A stretch of DNA of 64,000 nt from Opitutaceae bacterium (GTDB lineage Bacteria > Verrucomicrobiota > Verrucomicrobiia > Opitutales > Opitutaceae): NCBI GenBank assembly GCA_028280945.1, contig JANQKV010000001.1:163055-227054 (forward strand), in the 5' to 3' direction. Of the stretch, positions 8,614 through 17,166 are shown one piece after another; within the stretch, counting starts at the first letter, position 1, and every line of letters begins with the position of its first letter. Made by a program: the position numbers and the translations under genes. Under the pieces are notes generated by a model. It was not told the origin of the DNA and did not search any database. It saw nothing but the letters and a program-made list of their open reading frames with translations.

Positions 8614-8664
8614 GTTCCACCAACCTGCAATGTTCGTATTACGAACATTGCAGGTTGGTGGAAC
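8614..8664. repeat. 51-bp perfect palindrome containing the 19-bp core
   Basis: Two perfectly complementary 25-bp arms (8614-8638 and 8640-8664) flank a single centre base. The middle is ATGTTCGTATTACGAACAT, which recurs at two other sites in the window. It lies between two convergent genes and has no T-tract, so it is not a typical intrinsic terminator, although it could act as a bidirectional one. It could equally be a regulator-binding site or a dispersed repeat. Confidence 0.85.
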
Positions 8665-8745
8665 CCCTTGCATGAACGTTCGCTTCAGGCTTCGTCACCT
8701 CGTAGTGGTCGCTTAACACCAATCAATCAACGGCCTATTCCGAAA

Positions 8746-8770
8746 TGAATGTTCGTATTACGAACATTCA
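8746..8770. repeat. 25-bp perfect palindrome with the same 19-bp core
   Basis: Arms TGAATGTTCGTA (8746-8757) and TACGAACATTCA (8759-8770) flank one base. The core 19-mer is identical to that in the palindrome 82 bp upstream, while the outer bases differ but remain complementary. It lies in the same convergent intergenic space. Confidence 0.85.
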
Positions 8771-8857
8771 CCGCGGTGGAGTTATTGCGTAATCGGTCAC
8801 TTCAGGGGCAAAGCCAGGGGCGCTGGCTACCGAGTGCCAGGGCGTAGGTTTGTAGTT

Positions 8858-10771
8858 TTACGCCTGGGCCAGGCGGGTTGCACTGAGCCACTTGCTCCGG
8901 GGCACGTAGGCCAGGGCAATGATGGCCAGATTCGCGGCCACAAAGGCAACGAGGGCGTTAAACGCAGCGTCCATGAACCCATAGCTGTGCAGGCCGACAC
9001 CCAGCATGTTGGTCCCGAACCAGCTCCAACTCGTCACGATGTTGCCAAAAATCGCCATGGCCATGATGCCGCGCGCGCGCGCCAAACCACCCCAGCGGGC
9101 GTGCAGGATGATCGCGTTCCACATCACGATGAGCAGCGCCCCGTTTTCCTTGGGGTCCCAGCCCCAAAAGCGGCCCCAGGACTGGTCGGCCCAGATCCCA
9201 CCCAGGATGGTGCCCACCAGGCTGAAGAGGGTCGCAAAACATACGATGCCGTAGACCATCCGTTCCATGATCTTGGACGTGTCGCGGTCCAGAGACCGGG
9301 TCAAAACGCCACGGAAAACGTAGATGATGGCCAGGAACCCCGCCAGGAACGTGGCCGAATACCCGATGGTGATCACGATGACGTGGGTCGCCAACCAGAA
9401 GTTGGAATCGAGCACCGCGCGCATCATCTCCAGGGTGTCACCCGAAAGCGAAAGCTGATGTGCCACAATCATGGTGGCGAAACCGGTCAAGCCGCCCGCC
9501 GTCGCCCCGATGGCATTGGGATAAACACGTTCCAGGAACAGGCAGAGAGCGACCGAGCCCCAGCCGACGAACAAGGCGGAAGAGTAGAGGTTGGTCACCG
9601 GCGGGCGGCCTTCCAGCCACATGCGGGTGATGATCCCGGCAGTCGTAGCGATCCACGCCAGCCACAACACGTAGTAAGCGGATTTTTGCAGTGCTTCGGG
9701 CCAGACCAGCCACGAGGCGATCGCGACCAGAAAAACAAAAACGTAAAGCAGCAGGCTGAGGTAAAAGGGTTCGGTCTGGTTGAATGCCCGCTCTGTATTC
9801 GCCTTCTTCATCTGGTCACCGAACTTGGTGTCCAGTTGGGCGGTATAGAGACCTACGATGGTGTTGAACGTTTCGGGAGTCTGGTCGCGCCACGAGCGGG
9901 CCATTCCCGCGTAGGCCAGAGCGTAGGGATTGACCAATCCGCTTTGGAAGGAATTGAGCAGCGCGCGACCGGTTTTCTGCCAGTTGTGGTCGGACGTATC
10001 CTCACCCAGCGGGGGCAGGGGGATCAGGTAGGCCATCTGGTCCATCGCCAGAAACATTTGGCCGACATCAATCATGCGGCTGGCCAGTTCCTCGTCGTGT
10101 TCCTCGCCATTGGAGCGGGCCCGCACGGCGGCAATGCCCTCGGCAAAGTTATCCTGCAGGGACTGCAGGGTGGTCAGAAAGTCCTCATCTCCCGGAAAAA
10201 CCGCGCTGTGTTTGAGCTGCTGGTAGAGGACCAACTTGCTGCGCAGCTTTACGATGGCGCGCTGAAAGCTGTCGCGTTGGGGCGCTTCCAGCGAAGCGGC
10301 CAGTTCCCCCTGACGATCGATCTCGGCCAGGAATGGCGCCAGTTGGTCGAACGAGAACCGGCTGTAATGGGAAGGCGCAAAACCCAGCACCGCCATGAAC
10401 CGAACAAACGCACTCTCGTAAACGCGCTTACGGGTCTCCTCATCCTGGCCAATCATCTGCAGCACATCCAGGTTATCGATCCGGAAAGTGCGGTAGGTGT
10501 CGGCCACTTCGGGGCGGAAGAGCACGTCGAGCAACCACTGGTTCGGGGTGAGCTTGCCGCCATCGGCCAGGTAGACGGTCTGGCGGGCCTGCAGGCTCAA
10601 CAGGGTGGTGCGCCCCACTGTATCCAATGGCTTGATACGCCCGTCCGCCAGGACGGGCAGCCGACCGAATCCATCGAGATCAAACTCGGTGTCCGGGCCG
10701 GGGGCAAACGCCGTGCGCGCCACCAGCAACAGCGCCGCGATCACCGCGAGAATGGGAATGAACCGTTTCAT
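8858..10771 (-). CDS. ccsA: Cytochrome c biogenesis protein CcsA/ResC
   Basis: An integral membrane component of System II cytochrome c maturation, which exports or presents haem for attachment to apocytochromes outside the membrane. The 637-aa protein starts with a signal anchor at ATG 10771 and continues with a long non-cytoplasmic N-terminal region of about 300 aa. A multi-span CcsA domain follows, containing GRPPVTNLYSSALFVGW and the haem-handling WWD motif (SWGRFWGWDPKENGALL). The start overlaps the resB stop (ATGA). The large N-terminal extension is longer than in minimal CcsA and probably folds as a separate envelope domain. Confidence 0.92.
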   Translation of the reverse strand: MKRFIPILAVIAALLLVARTAFAPGPDTEFDLDGFGRLPVLADGRIKPLDTVGRTTLLSLQARQTVYLADGGKLTPNQWLLDVLFRPEVADTYRTFRIDNLDVLQMIGQDEETRKRVYESAFVRFMAVLGFAPSHYSRFSFDQLAPFLAEIDRQGELAASLEAPQRDSFQRAIVKLRSKLVLYQQLKHSAVFPGDEDFLTTLQSLQDNFAEGIAAVRARSNGEEHDEELASRMIDVGQMFLAMDQMAYLIPLPPLGEDTSDHNWQKTGRALLNSFQSGLVNPYALAYAGMARSWRDQTPETFNTIVGLYTAQLDTKFGDQMKKANTERAFNQTEPFYLSLLLYVFVFLVAIASWLVWPEALQKSAYYVLWLAWIATTAGIITRMWLEGRPPVTNLYSSALFVGWGSVALCLFLERVYPNAIGATAGGLTGFATMIVAHQLSLSGDTLEMMRAVLDSNFWLATHVIVITIGYSATFLAGFLAIIYVFRGVLTRSLDRDTSKIMERMVYGIVCFATLFSLVGTILGGIWADQSWGRFWGWDPKENGALLIVMWNAIILHARWGGLARARGIMAMAIFGNIVTSWSWFGTNMLGVGLHSYGFMDAAFNALVAFVAANLAIIALAYVPRSKWLSATRLAQA

Positions 10772-11952
10772 GTCGCGGATGCCGCCCGGCGGCGCTGGGA
10801 AAATTTGTAGAGGTGCATGGTGAACTGCCACGTCAGACCGAGGGTCATCAGGAGGCACGCGATGTAAGGAAGGGCCCGGCCGGGATTGCGGACGACCTGC
10901 AGCACGCTGAACCCATTGGCGCTGTCCATCTGGTATTGGTAAAAGGTGTAGCCCTGGTAGCGCAGCGGATGGTTCATGTAGATGAGCGACTCCCGGTCTT
11001 CGCTGCCGTCGAGGGCGGTGACGCGAACCAGTGAGGAAAAGTTTTTCGGAATGTTGGAACCCGCGTAGACGTCGTGGCTCAGTTCGATCAGGTTGACGGC
11101 GAAGTCCTTGTATTCCCGCTCAAACCGGAAGGCGATTTCCCAGCTTTGGCCGGCATACTGAAAAGGTTGTGGCGCAATCAGCATGGGTGAGACCAACCAT
11201 GTGCCGAGCGACCCCTCCGTCCCCACGAGCTCAACCAGGGCGGTGGGCAGATTGCGTTCCTGGTCGTTGTAGGAAAGCGGCAGTGGTGAAATCCCCAGGC
11301 GTGGGCCGATGCCCATGGTCGAGAAATTCGGCGCGAGCGCTGATTGATCGATTCCCTCAGGCAATGAGCTGAGCATGCCGATGTTGGCGTTGGGATAGTA
11401 GGCCCGGGGAATAATCTGGAAGGGCAGCTTCCCGTGTTGCACCGGCTGCTGGTCGGCGATGAACGACTCGGGAATCGCCACCACGTCATCGTGGTCGGGA
11501 TCGCTTTTGTTGATCAAGACGACCTCGTTGCGTCGGAAGCTCTCGGAATAGCTGCGGGTTTCCCCTTCCTCCAGGCGCAACGAAAAGTCCTCCTGCAGCA
11601 GGCCGGTGATCAACTCTCCCACCAACAGTACGATGAGACCAAAGTGGGTGAGGTGAATGCCCGCCTTTTTCCACTCCAGCTTGAAGCGCGTGAGGTGGGC
11701 CGCCAACAGGTTGATCATCAGGAACCCTCCGATCAAATAGCCTCCCGGCATCACCGGAACGGGAATTTCCGTGCCGGGAAAATTCGCGAGGACAAAGAAG
11801 CTTTTGAAGAACTTTTCCTGTACGCCGTAAATGCCCAGGTTCACCTGGGCGAGGGTCGCGACGAACACGAGCACCATGGAAAAGGCCAGCAACGCGACGG
11901 TCAGTTTCAGCGAACTGAAGAAGACAACAAAGGACTTGGTTACTTCGTTCAC
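10768..11952 (-). CDS. resB: Cytochrome c biogenesis protein ResB/Ccs1
   Basis: Partner of CcsA in System II haem delivery. The 394-aa protein has the expected plan: N-terminal membrane spans (SSLKLTVALLAFSMVLVFVATLAQV, then GGYLIGGFLMINLLAAHL and HLTHFGLIVLLVGELITG), a large periplasmic domain, and a C-terminal span (YIACLLMTLGLTWQFTMHLY). It lies 7 bp downstream of a lipoprotein gene and overlaps ccsA by 4 bp, so all three are co-transcribed. Confidence 0.9.
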   Translation of the reverse strand: MNEVTKSFVVFFSSLKLTVALLAFSMVLVFVATLAQVNLGIYGVQEKFFKSFFVLANFPGTEIPVPVMPGGYLIGGFLMINLLAAHLTRFKLEWKKAGIHLTHFGLIVLLVGELITGLLQEDFSLRLEEGETRSYSESFRRNEVVLINKSDPDHDDVVAIPESFIADQQPVQHGKLPFQIIPRAYYPNANIGMLSSLPEGIDQSALAPNFSTMGIGPRLGISPLPLSYNDQERNLPTALVELVGTEGSLGTWLVSPMLIAPQPFQYAGQSWEIAFRFEREYKDFAVNLIELSHDVYAGSNIPKNFSSLVRVTALDGSEDRESLIYMNHPLRYQGYTFYQYQMDSANGFSVLQVVRNPGRALPYIACLLMTLGLTWQFTMHLYKFSQRRRAASAT

Positions 11953-11959
11953 GGGCAGA

Positions 11960-12544
11960 TTAATCCTGGGCGGGCGCGACGGAAGCGACGAAGGCGCGGA
12001 AGTTTGCGTTTTCGGCTGCCACGAGATCGGCCGGCCCCATCAACTTGATGAACCATGACTCGGTACCGAAGCTAAAAATCGCCCCGTCTATGCGAGTGGG
12101 TTCACCGTTGGACTGACCGGTCATAGTGACGATATCGATGTGGAAATGAGCGGTATCGGTGTGCTCGACGGACGCATCGATTTCGGCCGAGGTCAGGGCG
12201 GGCAGGCCAACCTGACCCCTCCAGCGATTCACGTTGGCGGCGAGTCCTCCGACGTTCCCGGGAAACGCGATCACCGAAAGGTCGGCCGTCTGGCCATTTT
12301 CCCCCTCGATGGCGAAGCTGCCGCGTCTCATCCCGGTTGCCCCCAAATCATTCCAGTGATCGGGCGCGTTCCAAGTGAGCATACCACCGCCCTCCGGGGT
12401 GGCCGGGGCGTTCAGTCCCGGCACGGCCAGACTGGTTTCTTTGGGCACGCGATAAGACGTCACTTCGTCACGGCCGCAGCCGGCGAAGATGATCGCAAAA
12501 ACCAAGAAAAGGGGGGCCAGACGGGCAGGCATCCGACCACTCAT
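11960..12544 (-). CDS. Conserved lipoprotein of unknown function, first gene of the resB-ccsA operon
   Basis: A 194-aa secreted lipoprotein: a hydrophobic leader ends in the lipobox FAGC (MPARLAPLFLVFAIIFAGC). The rest contains a Trp-rich segment (LTWNAPDHWNDLG) and a likely small alpha/beta domain (ADLSVIAFPGNVGGLAANVNRWRGQVG). I know no function for it, but its place 7 bp ahead of resB suggests a part in cytochrome c maturation or in the outer-face redox chain. Starts at 12544 or 12532 are both possible; the reading frame stays open far upstream, but that part overlaps the divergent pxp gene and lacks protein-like character. Confidence 0.7.
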   Translation of the reverse strand: MSGRMPARLAPLFLVFAIIFAGCGRDEVTSYRVPKETSLAVPGLNAPATPEGGGMLTWNAPDHWNDLGATGMRRGSFAIEGENGQTADLSVIAFPGNVGGLAANVNRWRGQVGLPALTSAEIDASVEHTDTAHFHIDIVTMTGQSNGEPTRIDGAIFSFGTESWFIKLMGPADLVAAENANFRAFVASVAPAQD

Positions 12545-12661
12545 TCGGTTTACGGGGCTAAATTCAACCCAATCCGAACAAGTATCAGCGAGGGCGCAGG
12601 CCGGGATTAGATCAGTGCGGGTGGGCTTGTCTTGCCTTCGCGACCTCCTGATGTTGTCGCC

Positions 12662-14332
12662 ATGACGATCAAGCTGCTCGGCGATACCGCACTTCTCATT
12701 GAGGTTGCCGAGCAACCCGGGGAGGCCGCCCTGACCGAAGTGCAACGGGTGGCGCAGGGGCTGCAGCAAGGTGCTCATGGGGGAATCCGCGAAATCGTGC
12801 CTGCCCTGACCACGGTCGGAGTGCACCTCCAGCCGAGCCAGCGACTGGGCCCTCTCCGCGCTTGGGTGGAGGAGCTTCTCAGAGATTTGCCAACGCAAGC
12901 CGAGGCGGATGTGGCGGCAACACGTGTCCGGGAGATTCCGGTGCGCTACGGGGGCAACGCAGGTCCCGATTTGGAGCGAGTGGCTCGACACACCGGGTTG
13001 CCCCAGAGAGAGATTATCGAGCGCCATGTGGCCGGTCGCTATCGGGTCGCGGCGATGGGATTTGCCCCCGGGTTTCCCTACCTCATCGGACTTGATCCCG
13101 ATTTGGCCTGTCCCCGGCTAGATTCCCCGCGAAGGGAGGTTCCGTCCGGATCGGTTGGCATTGGCGGGGCTCAAACCGGAGTTTATCCGCAGGCATTACC
13201 GGGTGGCTGGAACCTGATCGGTCGCACCCCTCGGACGCTTTTTGATCCGACCCGGCCGGAACCCGCCTGGTTGCGCGTGGGTGATGAAGTGCGATTTGTG
13301 CCGACCAAGGACCTGGCTCCGCGTGAACCAACCGCTGCCGGTCCGAGCGCCCGTCCGCCGATCGACGGGCAGGGGTGGATCGAAGTTGAATCGGGCGGGG
13401 TGCAGGCCACGGTTCAGGACCTGGGGCGCTGGGGTTACCAGAGCCTGGGGGTGTGCGTCGGCGGTGCGGTTAATCCGCGGGCCGCTGCCGTCGCCAATCT
13501 GTTGGTGGGAAATGATCGCAGCGCTGCAGTGATCGAATGGGCCCTGCGCGGGCCGCGGTTGCGGTTTAATGACTCCCGGGTGATTGCGATCGCGGGAGCC
13601 TCGGTATTGGATCGACCACTCGGGCAACCGTTTTTGGTCCAGGCCGGCGAAGTTGTGGATTTGCGCAATGCTGGAGCCAACGGGCGAGGGTATCTGGCTG
13701 TCAGTGGCGGTGTGGCGGTCCCGCCGGTTTTGGGTTCGGCGAGCACGCACCTGGGAACAGGGTTTGGCGGTTGGCAGGGACGAACCTTGCGGGCGGGCGA
13801 TCAATTGTCGCTGGGCAAGCCGGCGGCCGTTGATTTCAAACCCGGTTGGCGGGTGCCGGAGGTATGGATCGGGGGCGATCAACCGGAACACGTTGCGGTC
13901 CGGGTGCTGCGGGGACCTGAAGCCGAGGCGCTGGGGGAAAAGGCGTGGCATGCCTTCATCGGCCAGATGTTCACCCTTACTCCCGATTCCAACCGCATGG
14001 GCATGCGTCTGCGCGGCCGGCCGATCGAACCGGAACAACCGGTGGAATTGGTTTCACAACCGGTCGCCTGGGGCACGGTGCAACTCCCGCCCAACGGCCA
14101 GCCCGTGGTCCTGATGTCGGATCGCCAATCGCTGGGCGGTTACCCCCGGATTGCCAGCGTGATTTCCGCAGACTTGGCGACTTTGGCACAGGTGCCTTTG
14201 GGGCGGGCGGTGCGTTTTATTGAAACGGATGAAACCGAAGCGGAAGCGTTGCGTTGGGAAGAGCAACGCGACCTCGGCATGCTCGCCATGGCGACACGGC
14301 AACGATTGATTTTCTCAAAACGAGAATCGTGA
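12662..14332 (+). CDS. pxpBC: 5-oxoprolinase subunits B and C fused (PxpB-PxpC; KipI-KipA type)
   Basis: One 556-aa chain carries both allophanate-hydrolase-like subunits of prokaryotic 5-oxoprolinase. The first part (about 1-215) is PxpB, with GFAPGFPYLIGLDPDLACPRL and VGIGGAQTGVYPQALPGGWNLIGRTP. The second (about 235-540) is PxpC, with VQDLGRWGYQSLGVCVGGAVNPRAAAVAN and SNRMGMRLRGRPI. With PxpA it hydrolyses pyroglutamate to glutamate using ATP in the cytoplasm. ATG 12662 is chosen; an upstream TTG at 12632 is less likely. The stop shares one base with the pxpA start. The divergent neighbour is the lipoprotein gene. Confidence 0.9.
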   Translation: MTIKLLGDTALLIEVAEQPGEAALTEVQRVAQGLQQGAHGGIREIVPALTTVGVHLQPSQRLGPLRAWVEELLRDLPTQAEADVAATRVREIPVRYGGNAGPDLERVARHTGLPQREIIERHVAGRYRVAAMGFAPGFPYLIGLDPDLACPRLDSPRREVPSGSVGIGGAQTGVYPQALPGGWNLIGRTPRTLFDPTRPEPAWLRVGDEVRFVPTKDLAPREPTAAGPSARPPIDGQGWIEVESGGVQATVQDLGRWGYQSLGVCVGGAVNPRAAAVANLLVGNDRSAAVIEWALRGPRLRFNDSRVIAIAGASVLDRPLGQPFLVQAGEVVDLRNAGANGRGYLAVSGGVAVPPVLGSASTHLGTGFGGWQGRTLRAGDQLSLGKPAAVDFKPGWRVPEVWIGGDQPEHVAVRVLRGPEAEALGEKAWHAFIGQMFTLTPDSNRMGMRLRGRPIEPEQPVELVSQPVAWGTVQLPPNGQPVVLMSDRQSLGGYPRIASVISADLATLAQVPLGRAVRFIETDETEAEALRWEEQRDLGMLAMATRQRLIFSKRES

Positions 14333-15066
14333 TGACCATCGATCTGAATTGCGATGTGGGCGAAGGCGCGGGCAACGATGCCGAACTGATGCCCCACATT
14401 TCGTCGGCCAATATTGCCTGTGGTGCGCATGCGGGAGACGAGGCGACCATGCGGGAAACGTTTGCTTTGGCGGCGGCGGCGGGAACGACTCCTGGAGCCC
14501 ACCCGGGGTTTCCCGACCGGGAGCATTTTGGACGGCGCGAGATGCCGATGGATCTCCCGGAGTTGCGAGCGACCCTTTTGCATCAACTCACGGCCCTGCG
14601 GCGGGTGGGGGCATTTCGCTACGTGAAACCCCACGGGGCTCTCTATAACCTGGCGGCCCGCGATGAGGCGGTGGCGCAGGTGGTGGTGGAAGCTGTGGCC
14701 GATTTTGATGCTGAGCTGGGATTGATGGCCCTGGCGGGAAGCAAGCTGCTGCACCTCGGCCGGGACCGGGGACTGATCACGGCGGCGGAAGCGTTTGCGG
14801 ATCGCGCTTACACTGCAAAAGGAGCATTGGTTTCACGAGGGCAGCCGGGAGCGGTGCTCGACAGTGAGACGGCAGCGGTTGAACAGGTGTTGGAAATGGT
14901 GCAGCACGGTCGGGTCAGAGCCATCTCGGGTGAATGGGTGCCCGTGCAGGCCGACTCGATCTGCGTGCACGGCGACAACCCGCAGGCTGTGGCGTTCGTG
15001 CAGGGACTTCGTGAAGGGCTGGCCGCAGCGGGCGTAGAAATTAAGTCGAGTTGGACCAACGCATGA
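14332..15066 (+). CDS. pxpA: 5-oxoprolinase subunit A (LamB/YcsF family)
   Basis: A 244-aa LamB/YcsF-family protein: IDLNCDVGEG at the start, then SSANIACGAHAGDEATMRET, GAHPGFPDREHFGRREM and VKPHGALYN, the conserved motifs of PxpA. It forms the 5-oxoprolinase complex with PxpB and PxpC, which are encoded as one chain immediately upstream (TGATG overlap). It overlaps the peptidase gene downstream by 4 bp. The ATG at 14332 is the family start; the open frame upstream overlaps pxpBC and is not coding. Confidence 0.93.
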   Translation: MTIDLNCDVGEGAGNDAELMPHISSANIACGAHAGDEATMRETFALAAAAGTTPGAHPGFPDREHFGRREMPMDLPELRATLLHQLTALRRVGAFRYVKPHGALYNLAARDEAVAQVVVEAVADFDAELGLMALAGSKLLHLGRDRGLITAAEAFADRAYTAKGALVSRGQPGAVLDSETAAVEQVLEMVQHGRVRAISGEWVPVQADSICVHGDNPQAVAFVQGLREGLAAAGVEIKSSWTNA

Positions 15067-15683
15067 AGCCTCCCGTTCTGGTAACTGGTTTTGAGCCCTT
15101 CGGCGAGGTTGCGGTAAATCCTTCGGCGCAACTGGCCGAGCGGCTGAATGGCAGCCGCATTTGGGGACGAGACGTGATCGGGAAAACGTTGCCGGTCGAA
15201 TTCGGAGTGGCGGCAGATCGGCTCATCGCTTTGATCCAAAAGCACAATCCAGCGGTGGTGGTTTGCCTTGGCATAGCACCATCGCGACGGATTCTTTCGC
15301 TCGAGCGGGTGGCGATCAACCTCGCTGATGCCAGCATCCCGGACAATGCCGGCCGGCGGCCGATTGACCGGCCGATTGATCTACACGGCCCGGCAGCGTT
15401 TTTTTCGACGTTGCCCATCAAGGCAATCGCGCGCGCGTTGAGCGAGGCAGGGATTGGCTGTGAGATTTCCCAGACGGCTGGCACATATGTTTGCAATCAC
15501 GTGTTTTACCGCCTGATGCAGAAGTTGAAACAAAGGCCGCGGGTGCGCGGCGGATTTCTGCATGTGCCGCCGCCGCGGCGTGGATTGAGTTTGGAGGTGA
15601 TGGAGGAAGCGATTGGTTGCCTGATCAGCACAACCCTGCGAAGGAGGAAGGATGCAAAAGTCCCCGGTGGAAGGGTGGATTAG
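15063..15683 (+). CDS. pcp: Pyroglutamyl-peptidase I (pyrrolidone carboxylate peptidase)
   Basis: A cysteine peptidase of family C15 (206 aa) that removes N-terminal pyroglutamate from peptides. The catalytic triad is visible: E81 (SLERVAINL), C144 (TAGTYVCNHVFY) and H167 (FLHVPPP). The opening VTGFEPFGEVAVNPS is diagnostic. It overlaps pxpA by 4 bp (ATGA), so the operon first releases pyroglutamate from peptides and then opens it to glutamate. The C-terminus is slightly longer and more basic than usual. It converges with a BNR-repeat gene. Confidence 0.93.
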   Translation: MKPPVLVTGFEPFGEVAVNPSAQLAERLNGSRIWGRDVIGKTLPVEFGVAADRLIALIQKHNPAVVVCLGIAPSRRILSLERVAINLADASIPDNAGRRPIDRPIDLHGPAAFFSTLPIKAIARALSEAGIGCEISQTAGTYVCNHVFYRLMQKLKQRPRVRGGFLHVPPPRRGLSLEVMEEAIGCLISTTLRRRKDAKVPGGRVD

Positions 15684-15719
15684 ACTTCGATCACGGTCCG
15701 CTCCAGCGGGCGTCCCCAG

Positions 15720-17090
15720 TTATGGCAGATTTACATGCCGGACTTCCTCAATGATTCCAACAGTGTCCAGATCGTAGTCCGTGTAGGTCACAAAATCCCC
15801 GCGATTCCAAAGGATAACGCGGCTGTCCCCCCACCGCAGGATTAAAGGCCGGATGTTTCGCACGGAAGAGTCCTGGGTGACCGGGTGCCACACGATCGAC
15901 TCAATAGTATCCGTAGTCTCGATACGAGCACGATAGATTTCGTGATAACCTCCGCGGAATTCTCCGGTGCTCGGGTCGACGTCGGTTGAGATGAACACCT
16001 CCCGGGGGTCGAGTGGGTCGAGGGCAAGCAACCCGGTATAGCTGGCCTCCCGATCATAGAGGCAGCGTCCGGCGTGGGCGATTTCGCGATCGATCCAGGT
16101 CGTGCCGTTCCATTGGGCCAACCGGAATCGATTGTCGTGGTTTGAAACATAGTAGGTATAGGCAATGTGCGGTGCTCCGTCGGCGTCCATTGCGATGTCG
16201 GTCGTCCAGGCTGCGCCGGGGGCGCTGAGCTCCTTGCCTCGCCCGGTTTCACCGCTGCCCTCAAAGACCAGGTCTGCTTCGCTCGGGCGCAGGGGGCCGG
16301 CTTCGGCGAGGGACTTGATCAAGGTGCCGTCGGCTCGCCAGAACCGACCGTCCCGATACACCGCGTGGTAGATACTGTTGCCGAATCTCCGCGGGTGTGC
16401 GTCGGTGAAGCTGACGTGGAGGCTGTCGGAATCACGCAGGACGTAGCGCGGATAGGGTCGATGTCGCCCGGACAGTTCGCTCTGGATGAAATGAGTGGGT
16501 CGCTTCCAAGTCAGGCCTTCATCTGCGGAGACTATAAAGGAAGGGTTGTAGGCAATTCCGCGGTGAAAATTATAAAGCAAACCGCTGCTCTGTTCCCCCC
16601 AAAGATTTACATAGGTGATCCGGCCTGCGTTGTCATAGTCGTGAACAAACACCTCCTCTGGGGACCATGTGAGCGGATCTCCTGCGTCACTCATCCGGAA
16701 CCGGTGCAGAAAATCGTCACCGTGCCTCGCGTAGACCGCGATCACTCGACCATCGGAACGCCGGAAAAAGGCCGCAGTATTGTGATCATCGCGGCCGAAA
16801 TCTTCGCGCAACACCACCCGGCCACGGGGGACATTGTTGGCGAGGTCATGTATTCCCACCACGACGGAACCCCGCCCGTTGCCTTCGACCCCGCCGATGA
16901 AGAGGTTGTTGTCGCTGACGATTGCCCGGGGATCCTGATACCAGCACCAACCTCCGTTTTCCAAGTATACGGTGAAGCCGTGAATATCAGTGGTCCGGTC
17001 GTAGGCTGCCAAGGCGGGAATCTCCGGCGCACTCCAAATTGCGATTGGGAACACACAGCCGATTGCAAGTTTGAGCCAGTGCGAAACCAT
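15720..17090 (-). CDS. Secreted BNR-4 repeat protein (sialidase-like propeller; possible glycosidase or lyase)
   Basis: A secreted beta-propeller protein of about 456 aa. From ATG 17090 a signal peptide is visible (MVSHWLKLAIGCVFPIAIW, cut near IPALA). Upstream in-frame starts at 17132 or 17189 would overlap the previous gene. It contains GGWCWYQDPRAIV, DDHNTAAFFRRSDGRVIAVYARHGDD, and Asp-box-like repeats (SADEGLTWKRP, WSPEEVFV), as in BNR-4 family proteins, some of which are polysaccharide lyases or sialidase-like enzymes. The substrate cannot be told. It may be co-transcribed with the S26-like gene 76 bp upstream. Confidence 0.75.
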   Translation of the reverse strand: MVSHWLKLAIGCVFPIAIWSAPEIPALAAYDRTTDIHGFTVYLENGGWCWYQDPRAIVSDNNLFIGGVEGNGRGSVVVGIHDLANNVPRGRVVLREDFGRDDHNTAAFFRRSDGRVIAVYARHGDDFLHRFRMSDAGDPLTWSPEEVFVHDYDNAGRITYVNLWGEQSSGLLYNFHRGIAYNPSFIVSADEGLTWKRPTHFIQSELSGRHRPYPRYVLRDSDSLHVSFTDAHPRRFGNSIYHAVYRDGRFWRADGTLIKSLAEAGPLRPSEADLVFEGSGETGRGKELSAPGAAWTTDIAMDADGAPHIAYTYYVSNHDNRFRLAQWNGTTWIDREIAHAGRCLYDREASYTGLLALDPLDPREVFISTDVDPSTGEFRGGYHEIYRARIETTDTIESIVWHPVTQDSSVRNIRPLILRWGDSRVILWNRGDFVTYTDYDLDTVGIIEEVRHVNLP

Positions 17091-17166
17091 GCTGCGGAGA
17101 TCACTGGTCCCGGCAGAGAGACTCAAGGCCATCCTGGTTTGAACCGTTGATTCGCCTTTTTCGGTT

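Noticed and set aside
8834-10810. 658-codon open frame on the plus strand opposite ccsA
   Set aside because: It is antisense to a protein with clear CcsA motifs and is rich in Gly, Arg, Gln and His without domain signals; a by-product of high GC and codon bias.
16167-17150. 327-codon plus-strand frame opposite the BNR-4 gene
   Set aside because: The minus strand encodes a signal peptide and BNR motifs; the plus-strand product has no coherent features.
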